DNA from: Planctomycetota bacterium | Lineage (GTDB): Bacteria > Planctomycetota > B15-G4 > SIAN01 | Direction: 5' to 3' | DNA: 64,000 nt | NCBI GenBank assembly: GCA_028289345.1 | Contig: JANQQL010000050.1 | Location: forward strand, 390,370-454,369 | In this document: positions 8,274 through 20,586 of the stretch, one piece after another | Layout of the letters: the number at the start of each line of letters is the position of its first letter | Position numbering within the stretch: the stretch's first letter is position 1 | The notes under the pieces: generated by a model | Told to the model about the DNA's origin: nothing | The model's input: the letters and a program-made list of their open reading frames with translations, nothing else | The model's database searches: none | Position numbers and translations under genes: made by a program

Positions 8274-8906
8274 ATGACGATTTCTCAGAAGCCCTGGCTG
8301 GTGGCTGCCGGCCTGTCTCTGATTGCTGCTGTGGCGGTGGCTTGGACTTCGGGTCCGGTCGGTGAAGGTGGGGAGAAGGCGGCTGCGAAGGAAGCGACCG
8401 CGGCCAAAGTGATCGTCCCGTTCTACGGGAACAAGGAGTGCCCGTTCTCCGGCAACCCAGTGGACGAAGGCAACTCCATCAGTCACGACGGCGAGTCCAT
8501 CTACTTCTGCTGCAAGGACTGCAAGGCCATGGGCGCCAAGGACCCGGCCTCAGCCCATGCCAAGGCCTACGCGAAGAAGAACTCGGTTGGAAACAAGACC
8601 TGCCCGATCAGCGGCCGACCGATCGATGCGGCCAAGGCCAAGACGGTCAGCTTCCAGGGACAGGAAGCCGAGGTTTGCTGCGGTGGCTGTGTCTCGAAAT
8701 TTGACGCGGCGCCGGCCCTGAACCTGACCAAGGCCACTCATCCCGACGCCAAAGTGGTGAACACCGCCTGCCCGATCATGGACGGGGACGCGGATCCCAA
8801 CGTTCACGCCGTGTACAAGAACCACATCGTCCAGTTTTGCTGTGCTGGCTGCATCAAGCCGATGATCGAGTCGCCGGAAGAAACCCTGGCGGCGGCGATG
8901 AAGTAG
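8274..8906 (+). CDS. Exported protein with three TRASH/YHS-like cysteine motifs
   Basis: 210 residues, with a hydrophobic N-terminal segment (about residues 8-25) serving as signal peptide or anchor. Three successive modules follow: CPFSGNPVDEG ... YFCCKDC, CPISGRPIDAAK ... EVCCGGC, and CPIMDGDADPN ... QFCCAGC. Each has a C-P-I/F start and a C-C-x-x-C end about 28-35 residues later, the layout of TRASH/YHS-like metal-binding domains. Binding of soft metals such as copper in the periplasm is inferred. The start is supported by GGAGAGGACG seven bases ahead of the ATG. The gene stands alone, between a family-1 repeat and a terminator. Confidence 0.8.
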   Translation: MTISQKPWLVAAGLSLIAAVAVAWTSGPVGEGGEKAAAKEATAAKVIVPFYGNKECPFSGNPVDEGNSISHDGESIYFCCKDCKAMGAKDPASAHAKAYAKKNSVGNKTCPISGRPIDAAKAKTVSFQGQEAEVCCGGCVSKFDAAPALNLTKATHPDAKVVNTACPIMDGDADPNVHAVYKNHIVQFCCAGCIKPMIESPEETLAAAMK

Positions 8907-8955
8907 CAGGTTGCGGGTTGGGCCTGCTCTTCTCGAGCAACTCCATCAAGGATCG

Positions 8956-8986
8956 AAGGCGGTCGGGACCTCCTGACCGCCTTCTT
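8956..8986 (+). terminator. Rho-independent terminator after the TRASH-repeat gene
   Basis: AAGGCGGTC (8956-8964) pairs with GACCGCCTT (8975-8983), followed by a short CTTCTT tract. It lies 50 bases after the stop codon. Confidence 0.7.
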
Positions 8987-9359
8987 CATTGCCTGACCAA
9001 GGAAGCGGTTGTGCGAGTTCTTTCCGGGAAACCCGCGAATGAACCCGTCCAAGATGCGGAACGAAGCGTAGGAAGAGGTGACTCTTGGGTTGCTGTCTCT
9101 GTGCGCGCCGAAATCGCCCGATGAACGGGGAGATCGCTCCGGGAATTGGCTTCGAGGGAACGGGTGAGGCGACCCCTCTCTCCGGGATTCCAGGAAACGG
9201 TGCGCCGTTAGGCTAAGACCTAGGGGAGAATCCGATCGGACTCGCTGCGCGAAGGACGCGAGGAAGAGAACGCGCACCAGGGCGGTTGCAGCACTGACCC
9301 TTCCCCCCTCCCCGAACTGGTTGCCACATCGTTCTGCCCGCATGACTCACAGGATCGCC
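8987..9359. other. Intergenic stretch upstream of the RND operon
   Basis: No gene is recognised. Short open frames here have no ribosome binding site. The region should hold the promoter of the efflux operon, but no convincing -35/-10 pair or operator was picked out by eye. Confidence 0.4.
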
Positions 9360-10508
9360 ATGTCCCTTTTGACCTCCAAGCCCTGCGTCTCTGCTGTGAC
9401 GGTGGCCCTCGCTGGGCTGGTGGGATGTGGGGGCGAGGCGCCGAAGGGAGATCGCGCGGCGAAGGGAATGGTCCGGGAAGCGGATCCCATCGTGGTCAGC
9501 GTCTCCCCCGTTCGAGTGGAGCCGATGGCATCTCTCTATTCGACCAGCGCCACGCTTCGCGCCGAGAAACGAGCTACGGTGACCTCCCGCACCCGCGGCG
9601 TCCTCCAGCAGATCTTCGTCGAAGAAGGCGACTTGGTCACCGAAGGCCAAGCTCTCGCTCAGCTCGAAGACGGCGAGCAGAAGTTGGCTGTCGCTCGCTA
9701 CCAATCGATCCGCGACATCAAGCAGCGGGAGTTCGAGCGCATCGAATCGTTGAGCCAGAAAGAGCTCGTCAGTGAGAACGAGCTGGAGCTGATCCGGCGG
9801 GAAGCCGAAGAGGCGCGACACGACTTCGAGCTCGCCAGTCTCACTCTGGATCGCACCACCATCGAAGCGCCGTTCGACGGCAAGGTGGTGCAGCGCTACC
9901 TGGACCTGGGCGCCACGGTGAGCGATGGCTCGCCCATGTTCGACTTGGCTGACATGGACCCGCTGTTCGTGGACGTGAACGTTCCCGAGCGTCACGTGAC
10001 TCGGCTCGCGCCTGGCCAGAACGTGCGACTTTCCGCCGAGGTCTTGAGCGCGCCGGTGGAAGCCCGCATCGAGCGTCTGGCTCCCGTCGTGGATGCGGCC
10101 ACGGGGACGGTCAAAGTCACCGTCGCGGTGGACGCTTCGGTCGCGCTTCGTCCCGGTGCCTTCGTCGAGATCGACGTGGTGACGGCGGTGCACGAAGAAG
10201 CTCTGGTCGTGGCGCGTCGCTCCCTGGTTTCGGAAGGGCGCCGCTGGCTGGTGTTCCGGGTCGATCCGAGCCACGAAACCGTGACCGCGGTCGAAGTCGA
10301 GCTGGGCTTCGAAGAAGGCGATCGCGTCGAGATCGCCCGTTCGGTGGGAGAACGACAACTGGCCGCAGGCGACTTGGTTGTCGTGGCGGGTGCCGCTGCC
10401 CTGAGTGACGGGGCATCCATTCGCATCCTGAAGGACGAGTCTCAAGACGCCGAAAGCGACTCGGTGAAGCTCGCCCGAGAGACCGTCGTTCCCTCCAGCA
10501 ACACCTGA
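9360..10508 (+). CDS. RND efflux periplasmic adaptor (membrane fusion lipoprotein)
   Basis: 382 residues from ATG 9360, chosen because AGGA lies five bases upstream and a lipoprotein signal ending L-V-G-C-G-G follows; ATG 9342 is an in-frame alternative. Domains in order are: a first lipoyl/barrel-sandwich half (VTSRTRGVLQQIFVEEGDLV), a coiled-coil hairpin (about residues 100-160, rich in E/R heptads), a second lipoyl half (TIEAPFDGKVVQRYLDLGAT), and beta-barrel and membrane-proximal domains. The protein joins an inner-membrane RND pump to an outer-membrane channel. Two permease genes follow, six bases away and then overlapping, so the three form one operon. No outer-membrane factor gene lies nearby. 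Confidence 0.88.
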   Translation: MSLLTSKPCVSAVTVALAGLVGCGGEAPKGDRAAKGMVREADPIVVSVSPVRVEPMASLYSTSATLRAEKRATVTSRTRGVLQQIFVEEGDLVTEGQALAQLEDGEQKLAVARYQSIRDIKQREFERIESLSQKELVSENELELIRREAEEARHDFELASLTLDRTTIEAPFDGKVVQRYLDLGATVSDGSPMFDLADMDPLFVDVNVPERHVTRLAPGQNVRLSAEVLSAPVEARIERLAPVVDAATGTVKVTVAVDASVALRPGAFVEIDVVTAVHEEALVVARRSLVSEGRRWLVFRVDPSHETVTAVEVELGFEEGDRVEIARSVGERQLAAGDLVVVAGAAALSDGASIRILKDESQDAESDSVKLARETVVPSSNT

Positions 10509-10514
10509 GTCGAC

Positions 10515-13846
<3,332 letters not shown>

Positions 13847-13850
<4 letters not shown>

Positions 13851-16800
13851 GAGCGCTGCTGGATGCCGCGATCGACCGACCCGTCGCGACCTGCATGCTG
13901 CTGCTTTGCCTGATGGTGCTCGGGGTCGTGGCGATCTTTCGCCTGCCCCTCGACTTCATGCCCTTGATGGTCGAGCCCGAACTGCAGATCGAAGTGCCGT
14001 TCCCCGGCAGTCACCCGCTGGAGACCCTGCGCGACGTCGCCGTCCCGATCGAAGAAGAGCTGGCGTCGATTCCGAATGTGACCCACATCCGGACTCGGGC
14101 GGACTCGGGTCAGGCGCGGGTCGAGGTGAACTTCGACTGGGACACGAATCTGGACATCAAGCGCATGGAAGTGCGCGAAGCCGTCGAGCGCGCCCGTCCC
14201 TTGCTTCCCGAAGGCATCGGGTTCATCCGCGTCGAAGGTGAGATCGCGGGGCCGGCGGACGGCGCCATGCTCCAGGGCCGCATCTCGGCAGTGCGAGATC
14301 TTTCCGAATCCTGGGAGCTGCTCGACCGCCGCATCAAGCGGCCCATCGAGCGCATCAAGGGAGTGGCCAGCGTCAGCCTCAACGGCGTGGAGCCCCAGGA
14401 AGTGCATGTCGAGCTCGACCTGGATGCGCTCGAGAGCCACGGGCTGCGCGCCGCCGACGTGCTGGGGGTCATCAATGCCGCCAACCTGGACATGGATCTC
14501 GGCTCTTTGCAGAGCGACGTGGTTCGTTACGACGTGCGGACCGTGGCTCGATTCGAAGAGCTGGACGAGATCCGCGAACTGGTCCTGGCCGACAGCGTGC
14601 GCGTTCGTGACGTGGCCAATGTCGTGGCCCGCGAGCCCGAGGTCAACTACGGACGGCACCTGGATCGCAGCTTTGCCATCGGCATCGACGTCTTCAAAGA
14701 ACCGTCCGCCAACACGGTCGAGACCGTCGACCGCATCATGGCGAAGATCGCGGAGATCGAGCGCGATCCCGCGCTATCGGGAATCACCTTGCTGGTTTGG
14801 GAGAACGCGGGAGAGCAGATCCGCCACTCCCTTGCGGGCCTACGCAACGCCGGGGTTTACGGCGGGTTCCTGGCGGTGTTCGTCCTGTGGTTCTTCCTGC
14901 GGCGGGTTCGCAACACCCTCATCGTTGCCGCGGCGATTCCGTTCTCGTTGATCGTGACCTGTGGGGCGATGTACTTGCTGGGCGCAGGCTTCAACGTGCT
15001 CACCCTGCTCGGCCTGATGCTCGGGGTCGGCATGCTGGTGGACAACGCCGTGGTGGTGATGGAAAACATCCACCGGCTTCAGGAGCAGGGGATGGAGCCG
15101 CGGGCGGCGGCCAAGGAAGGCGCGCGCAGCGTTGCCCTGGCGGTGGTCGCCTCCACGGCCACGACTCTGATCGTGTGGTCCTGGTTGTTCACCTCGCCGA
15201 CCAGCGAACTCACCTTGATGATGCGTCAGGCGGCCCTGACCATCTGCCTGGCGGTGATCTGTTCGCTGATCATCTCCCTGACGTTCATTCCCCTGACCGC
15301 CTCTCACCTGGCGCCGCCGGCCCAACCGGAAGAGGGGTTCCTGCTGCGCCGCGTGGTGCCCGCCTACCGCGGCTTGTTGAGCTGGACCCTGCGTCACCGC
15401 CTGAAAGCGCTGGTGGTGTTGATTGCCCTCGCGGCGAGCGCGGTGGTGCCGTTCTCGCTGCTGGAGATCTCGGGAGACACCACCGAGCAGCAGTACAGCG
15501 TGCAGATCAACTATCAGGTGCTCGACCCTTCGACCAAGGAAGTCCTCGAAGGACACATCAACAAGGTCGAGGAGTGGCTCGACGTCCGCAAGGAGGAGCT
15601 GGGCTACGACAGTCTCTATTCGTGGTACAGCGAGAACCGCGGTGTGATGACGCGTCTCTACTTGCCGAGAGACCAGGCGACCAAGGATCGATTGGCGGAG
15701 ATCCGTCGCAAGCTGGAGGGGACGTTGCCGGAGATCGCCGGCGTCAAGCTCCAGATCGGCGAGAGCGAATGGCGCCGCCGACGTCGCGGCAACGACGGCC
15801 GACGCATGGTGTCTGTCGACGTCACCGGCGAGGATCCCGAATACCTGGAAGAACTCACCCTCGGCATCGAGCGACAGCTGCAAGGGATCCCGGAAGCGGT
15901 CGAAGTCTGGGGGCCAAGCCTACGCGGCCAGAAAGAGATCCGCATCCTGGTCGATCCGGACAAGGCCAACCGCGTCGGCGTGTCTCCCCTGGACATTTCC
16001 CAAAGCGTGGGATTTGCGTTCCGCGGGCGTCGGTTGCGGAGGTTCCAGACGGACACCGGGGAACTCGAGATGATCGTCGGGTTGCCCGAGCAGAACACCG
16101 GCGGCATGGCCGTCTTGGAACAACTGCCCATTCCGGTTCCGCCGGACAGCCGGGCCGGCGAATCGGGCACGTCCACCGTTCCCCTCTCCACCCTGGCCCG
16201 TTTCGAAGTGGCCCGCCTCCCCCCAAGGATCGAGCGCAACGATCGCGAAACCACCAACGGCGTTCGCGTCCAGTTCGACGAAAAGGAAGTCACCACCGAG
16301 CAGGCCCAAGCCATCGTCGCCCGGTTCATGCAAAACGTCCGACTCCCCGACGGCTATCGGTGGAGCTTCGGCGAGTGGGGCAGGAATCGCGAGGAACGCC
16401 TGTCGACCATGCTGGTCGGCGTGATCGTCTCGGTACTCATCGTGCTCCTGCTGATGGCGGCGCTGTTCGAGTCCTTCACTCAGCCTCTCGCGATCTTGAT
16501 TACCTTGCCGTTCGCGTTCTTTGGCGCGCTATGGGCGTTGTGGCTCGGTGGCTACGAACTCGACATGATCGGATTCATCGGACTGATCATCCTGATCGGG
16601 ATCGTGGTCAACAACGGCATCGTGATGGTGGATCACGTGAACCAGCTTCGCAGCGAAGGCGTGCCGCGGATCGAGGCGTTGCTGCGTGGTTGTGGGGATC
16701 GCTTGCGGCCGGTGATGATGACGGCGATCACGACCATTTTCGGGATGGTGCCGCTCGCGCTGGCGGGCGCGACTGTGGCGGGGAACTACATCGACTCGCT

Positions 16801-16978
16801 AGCGGTGGTGGTGATTGGCGGGCTGACGACTTCGACGATCTTTACGTTGGTCGCGCTGCCGGTTTGGTACACGACGGTGGAGGATTTGGGCTCGCTGGCG
16901 AGTCGGTTGCTACCGCGGCTTGAGGGACGTCGCCGGTGGCGGTTTCCTCGGGGGGATGTGTTGGGGACGGGGGTCTGA
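13847..16978 (+). CDS. RND efflux permease, second of a pair
   Basis: 1043 residues from ATG 13847, whose ATGA overlaps the previous stop and implies translational coupling. The frame is open further upstream, but that part lies inside the first permease. TM1 is followed by a periplasmic porter domain (PGSHPLETLRDVAVPIEEEL), TM4 with GVGMLVDNAVVVMENIHRL and TM10 with GIVVNNGIVMVDHVNQLRSE. An arginine-rich patch (EWRRRRRGNDGRR) lies in the second periplasmic loop. Adaptor followed by two non-identical permeases recalls MdtABC, where the two pumps form a heterotrimer. That they do so here is inference. Confidence 0.9.
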
Positions 16979-17335
16979 GAGTTCGTCGGGCCCTGCCGCG
17001 GATCGTCACAAGGACGATCGGGCTCAGCAGATACGCCCTCCCCATCTGAGGAGAAGGCGTTCGGCCAGGAAGAGTCCGAGTGCGAGATCCCGAGGCCCGT
17101 CACAGGTCCAGGGAGTCGCTGGCCGGCATAGGGAGGCCTGACCCCGGTAGGGACGAGGAGTCCGCGGTGACATTGGCCCTCCCGCGGTCAATGCGGAACC
17201 AGGGAACCCGGCCCGAGGGCCGGTGCCGCATCCGGCTCGCGACGAACCGCGAAGCATGGGGTCCCGGGCGAAGATGTGGTACCACACCAGCCCCTTTTGC
17301 AGGATCCAAGGCCTCCCTCAGAACAGGAACTGACC
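16979..17335. other. Intergenic stretch before ferritin, with small hairpins
   Basis: No gene is recognised. GATCGTC-ACAAG-GACGATC (17001-17019) and CCGGCCC-GA-GGGCCGG (17208-17223) are perfect hairpins with 7-bp arms and no T-tract. The first could help end the RND transcript; the second lies about 110 bases before the ferritin start and could be regulatory. No iron-box (Fur-type) sequence was recognised by eye. Confidence 0.35.
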
Positions 17336-17854
17336 ATGCCGCAGCATCGCCGCGCCGGACAGCTCGACCCCGAACTCGCCGAAAAGCTCAACCAGCACGT
17401 CAGCTTCGAAGCGCAGTCCGCGCTCGCCTACTTCGCCATGGCCTCCTGGGCCGAGGTGCGCGGGCTATCGGGTTTTGCGACCTGGTTCCGCAAGGAAGCC
17501 GCCGGCGAGATCGTGCACATGGAGCAGTTCGTCCAGCATCTCAACGACCGCGGATTCCAGGCCACCTTCGGAGCCCAGCCCGAGCCCAGGTGCTCGTGGG
17601 ACTCCATCCAGGCCGTCTTCGAATCCGTCGTCGAGCTCGAGCACAGCCTCTGCGAACAGATCGAGAACCTCATCGAGGTCTCCCACGACCGGAGCGACCA
17701 CTTCGCCGGCAGCTTCCTCCAAGGCTTCGTCCCCCAGCAGATCGCGGACACCGCCGAGGCCGACGAGGTCCTGGATCGGCTGCGCCTGGTCGGAGAGGAG
17801 GGCCGCGGCATCATCCTGATCGACCAGGAGATGAGGGCGAAGGGCGGGGGATGA
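17336..17854 (+). CDS. Ferritin-like iron storage protein
   Basis: 172 residues from ATG 17336 (GGAAC seven bases upstream). The frame is open to 17276 but the start at 17336 gives the usual length for bacterial ferritin. It is a four-helix bundle. Helix A holds FEAQSALAYFAMASW, and helix B holds KEAAGEIVHMEQFVQHLNDRG with the E...E-x-x-H ferroxidase pattern. Helix C has FESVVELEHSLCEQIENLI, and helix D contains FVPQQIADTAEADEVLDRL. It oxidises and stores iron in a 24-mer in the cytoplasm. The next gene is far away, so it is probably a single-gene unit. Confidence 0.85.
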   Translation: MPQHRRAGQLDPELAEKLNQHVSFEAQSALAYFAMASWAEVRGLSGFATWFRKEAAGEIVHMEQFVQHLNDRGFQATFGAQPEPRCSWDSIQAVFESVVELEHSLCEQIENLIEVSHDRSDHFAGSFLQGFVPQQIADTAEADEVLDRLRLVGEEGRGIILIDQEMRAKGGG

Positions 17855-18508
17855 TCCGGCAGGGCTTCTGGCCCGAGAAATCGAACCTCGTCACCCAGTC
17901 GTCACTCGGCGAGAAGCTCCTGGTCGGTGCACGACGGCGCGTGGAAGCCAGCACCGCTGTGAAGCACGGTTGTCACTCTGATCTCCATTGACTCCCGTGG
18001 CACCGCTGTCTTCGATCTCGGACATCTCGCCCAGTGCATGGACCGATGAAGGTTGGAGTTGCGGGCGATCCCTTCTTGGTTGGCTCCGGCACTCTGTTGG
18101 CGCGAGACGTCAATACGTCTTGCTTTCCCGACGCCGCCCCCGGTGCGTTTCCCACGGGCGCTTCAAGGCCTGATGGAACGACTGAACAAAGTCGGTCCAC
18201 CGAGCATGCCCAAGTTCCCGAACGTTGCCTCGAGTCGGAGGCGCATTCGCAGTAACCAGAATTTGCAGACCACGCTGGTGCGGACATCGCTGGCTGACGA
18301 ATTGAGCTCGAGCTGGCGGATGGCAACCTCAAGGAGGGGCTGCTCATTCGCGGAGCTGTTCCCGGGCCACTGCGTGGGAGCGTTGAGCCGCGTTGAATTG
18401 GCCGAAACCGTTCCATTCTTGTCTCTTCGAGGGCTCATGATCGCTGTCGACGCGGTCTAGATTGCCAGGCATCCATTCCTCGCCTTCCGAGTTCAGCAAG
18501 GGGCTGCG
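17855..18508. other. Long intergenic stretch, no convincing gene
   Basis: About 650 bases. Open frames exist on both strands (for example plus 18053-18460 and minus 17973-18416) but their compositions look random and no motif is recognised. A short plus-strand piece near 18300-18360 reads LELADGNLKEGLLIRG, which looks protein-like but is bounded by stops. It may be debris of an older gene, possibly of the protease that follows. Confidence 0.35.
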
Positions 18509-20266
18509 ATGCTTTCGATGCCGGGCAATCCGTGGGTCGTGATGGTTCTGGTCATCGCGCTCGACGAGGCAAGGGTTGGTGACTTGCAAGACCTTTCCAG
18601 CGACCAGGTCGAGGCTGCGGTGACTCAGGCGCGGGACTTGGACTTCTGCGAGTTCGTCGATGCGGAGTTTCCCATTGGCGAAGCCCTGCGTCTCCAGTGT
18701 TCGGACAACGATTTCGGGATCGACTTTGCGGTCCTGCATTTTGCCCCTGATGGACAGGTTTGGTTGGTCGCCAGAGATGTGGACGGTTTCGTCATGGAAC
18801 GATCCAGCGCCTTCTGGAACCGAAGCCGAAGGCTCGCGTATCAGATGGGGCGAACCCCCTTCCTGGCCATCGCGTCCTGGGAAGTCGTGGCGGACGTTGT
18901 GCGAGTGCGGGCGTGTCTCAGCGACGACCCGGATCTGAACCAGGACTTTGCAAACCCATCGAAGCCGGATCCCGAGCTGGCCACGTTGCTTCGCAACTGG
19001 GAGTGTTTCCCGATTCCCCGGTTGACCGAGAACGAACGGATCGCCGCATTCGCGAATCTGTGGAGTGAGGTTCGATACAACTTCGCGTTCTTCGATCAGG
19101 TGCCGGAGCTGGATTGGAACCATGCGTTCGAGGATTTTCTGCCGCAGGTTCGGAGAGCGGAGTCAACGTCTGAGTTCTATCAGGTGCTGCACCGTTGCCT
19201 GGTTCAGCTGCAGGATGGCCATACCCGGATTTCGGGCCCTGGCATCGGCCGCGTTCGAGACAGCTGGTTGCCCTTCTCGGTCGCCCTCGACTCCGCGGGA
19301 GATGCTCGGGTGGAATCCGTCGCTTCCCAGAACTCGATTCCCGATGAGGACCTGCGCTCCGAGCTGCGCCAGGCGGCAATCCGTCCTGGCGACCGCCTGG
19401 TGAGCTTGGATGGCCGCCCCGTGGGTCAGCTTCTCGAGGAGCTTTCTCCCATGATCAGCGCCTCGACCTCGCAGTTTCGGGAGAAGGTCGCCTGTGAAAC
19501 CTTGCTTGATGGCCCCTTTCGCTCCTCCGTCGAACTCGAGTTCGAAGGGATGAATGGGAAGCGCTGGACGGAAGTCCTGACGCGAAGCCGTTGTCCGGTT
19601 CCGGACCTGGGTCCTTCGGGTGCATTCCAGGTGCGATCCGTCGGTGCCGGAATGACCTACGTCAACCTTCCGACGTTCCAGGATCCCACCGTGGTCGACC
19701 TGTTCCGTTCGCAGATGGAAGACATTCGACGGTCGACAGGATTGATCCTGGACGTGCGGGGAAATGCAGGCGGAAGTTCGGGCATCGGCTACGACATCAT
19801 TCGCCACCTGATCGACCGCCCGTTGCCGAGTTCGCGGTGGCGTACCCGCCTTTACCGTCCCGCCCATCGGGCCTGGGGAGAGGAAGAGGACTGGTTTGAG
19901 GGAGATCACGGAGCGATCGAGCCGGAAGGGGACCCGTTCCTGGGGCCCGTCGCCGTGCTCGTCGGACCGGACACCGCGAGTGCGGCCGAGGACTTTGTCG
20001 TCGCTCTGCATGCGTCGAAGCGCGCGTTGGTCGTCGGTGAGCCCACTTGTGGGTCGACCGGACAACCGTTGATTCTCTCGCTTCCGGGAGGAGGTAGCGC
20101 GTGGATCTGTACGAAGCGGGACACCTATCCTGATGGCCGCGAGTTCGTGGGGGTGGGGGTCATTCCCGACGTTCGCGTTCGTCCCAGCCCCCGCGATCTT
20201 GCCGCCGGAGTCGACGTAGTCCTGGCCAAGGCGATTGACGAATTGCGCAATGAGAATGGCCGGTGA
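18509..20266 (+). CDS. S41-family serine protease
   Basis: 585 residues from ATG 18509 (AAGGGG seven bases ahead). The N-terminal 170 residues are an unrecognised domain with only a weak hydrophobic start (WVVMVLVIAL), so export is unsure. From about residue 175 the protein follows the S41 plan: a helical segment (ENERIAAFANLWSEVRYNFA), then LVQLQDGHTRI with a candidate histidine, a PDZ-like region (IRPGDRLVSLDGRPVGQLLEE), then YVNLPTFQD, GLILDVRGNAGG, and VGPDTASAAEDF with the candidate nucleophile serine, followed by GEPTCGSTGQPL. The His/Ser arrangement resembles the tricorn/nisin-resistance type more than the Ser/Lys CtpA type. Substrate is unknown. Confidence 0.78.
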   Translation: MLSMPGNPWVVMVLVIALDEARVGDLQDLSSDQVEAAVTQARDLDFCEFVDAEFPIGEALRLQCSDNDFGIDFAVLHFAPDGQVWLVARDVDGFVMERSSAFWNRSRRLAYQMGRTPFLAIASWEVVADVVRVRACLSDDPDLNQDFANPSKPDPELATLLRNWECFPIPRLTENERIAAFANLWSEVRYNFAFFDQVPELDWNHAFEDFLPQVRRAESTSEFYQVLHRCLVQLQDGHTRISGPGIGRVRDSWLPFSVALDSAGDARVESVASQNSIPDEDLRSELRQAAIRPGDRLVSLDGRPVGQLLEELSPMISASTSQFREKVACETLLDGPFRSSVELEFEGMNGKRWTEVLTRSRCPVPDLGPSGAFQVRSVGAGMTYVNLPTFQDPTVVDLFRSQMEDIRRSTGLILDVRGNAGGSSGIGYDIIRHLIDRPLPSSRWRTRLYRPAHRAWGEEEDWFEGDHGAIEPEGDPFLGPVAVLVGPDTASAAEDFVVALHASKRALVVGEPTCGSTGQPLILSLPGGGSAWICTKRDTYPDGREFVGVGVIPDVRVRPSPRDLAAGVDVVLAKAIDELRNENGR

Positions 20267-20586
20267 ACGTCGGTTTGTACTTCGGTCGGTTGCACAGCGT
20301 CACTCGCAGGCTGTCGAGGTTGGCAATCGCGCCTCGATGTGGAGAGGCTCGTCCTCGAGTCACCATAGCGCTTCGGCCGCGGTAGCCGCTCGAGTGCGAA
20401 TGCCCCGTCCTCCAGAACGAAGCAACGGGGATTGATAAACGCACACGGGACCCAACGTGAATGTCGCGAGGCGCCCGCCGGAGTCTCTTTGTTCGGACAA
20501 TGGTCGGGCTGTCGTTCCACGACCAAACAGGCATAATCCACTGTCGAGTTAGATCGTCGCAGTCGTCTCGGACGAAAGATCTTCTG
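20267..20586. other. Intergenic stretch before the beta-helix gene
   Basis: The beta-helix frame is open through the last 126 bases (from ATG 20461), but that stretch lacks signal-peptide character. A -10-like CATAAT at 20532-20537 would start a transcript near 20545, which supports the later start at 20587. No other gene is seen. Confidence 0.4.
20532..20537 (+). promoter_or_regulatory. Possible -10 element for the beta-helix gene
   Basis: CATAAT matches the sigma-70 -10 at five of six positions. The -35 region 17 bases upstream (CTGTCG) is poor. It lies 50 bases before the preferred start codon. Confidence 0.3.
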
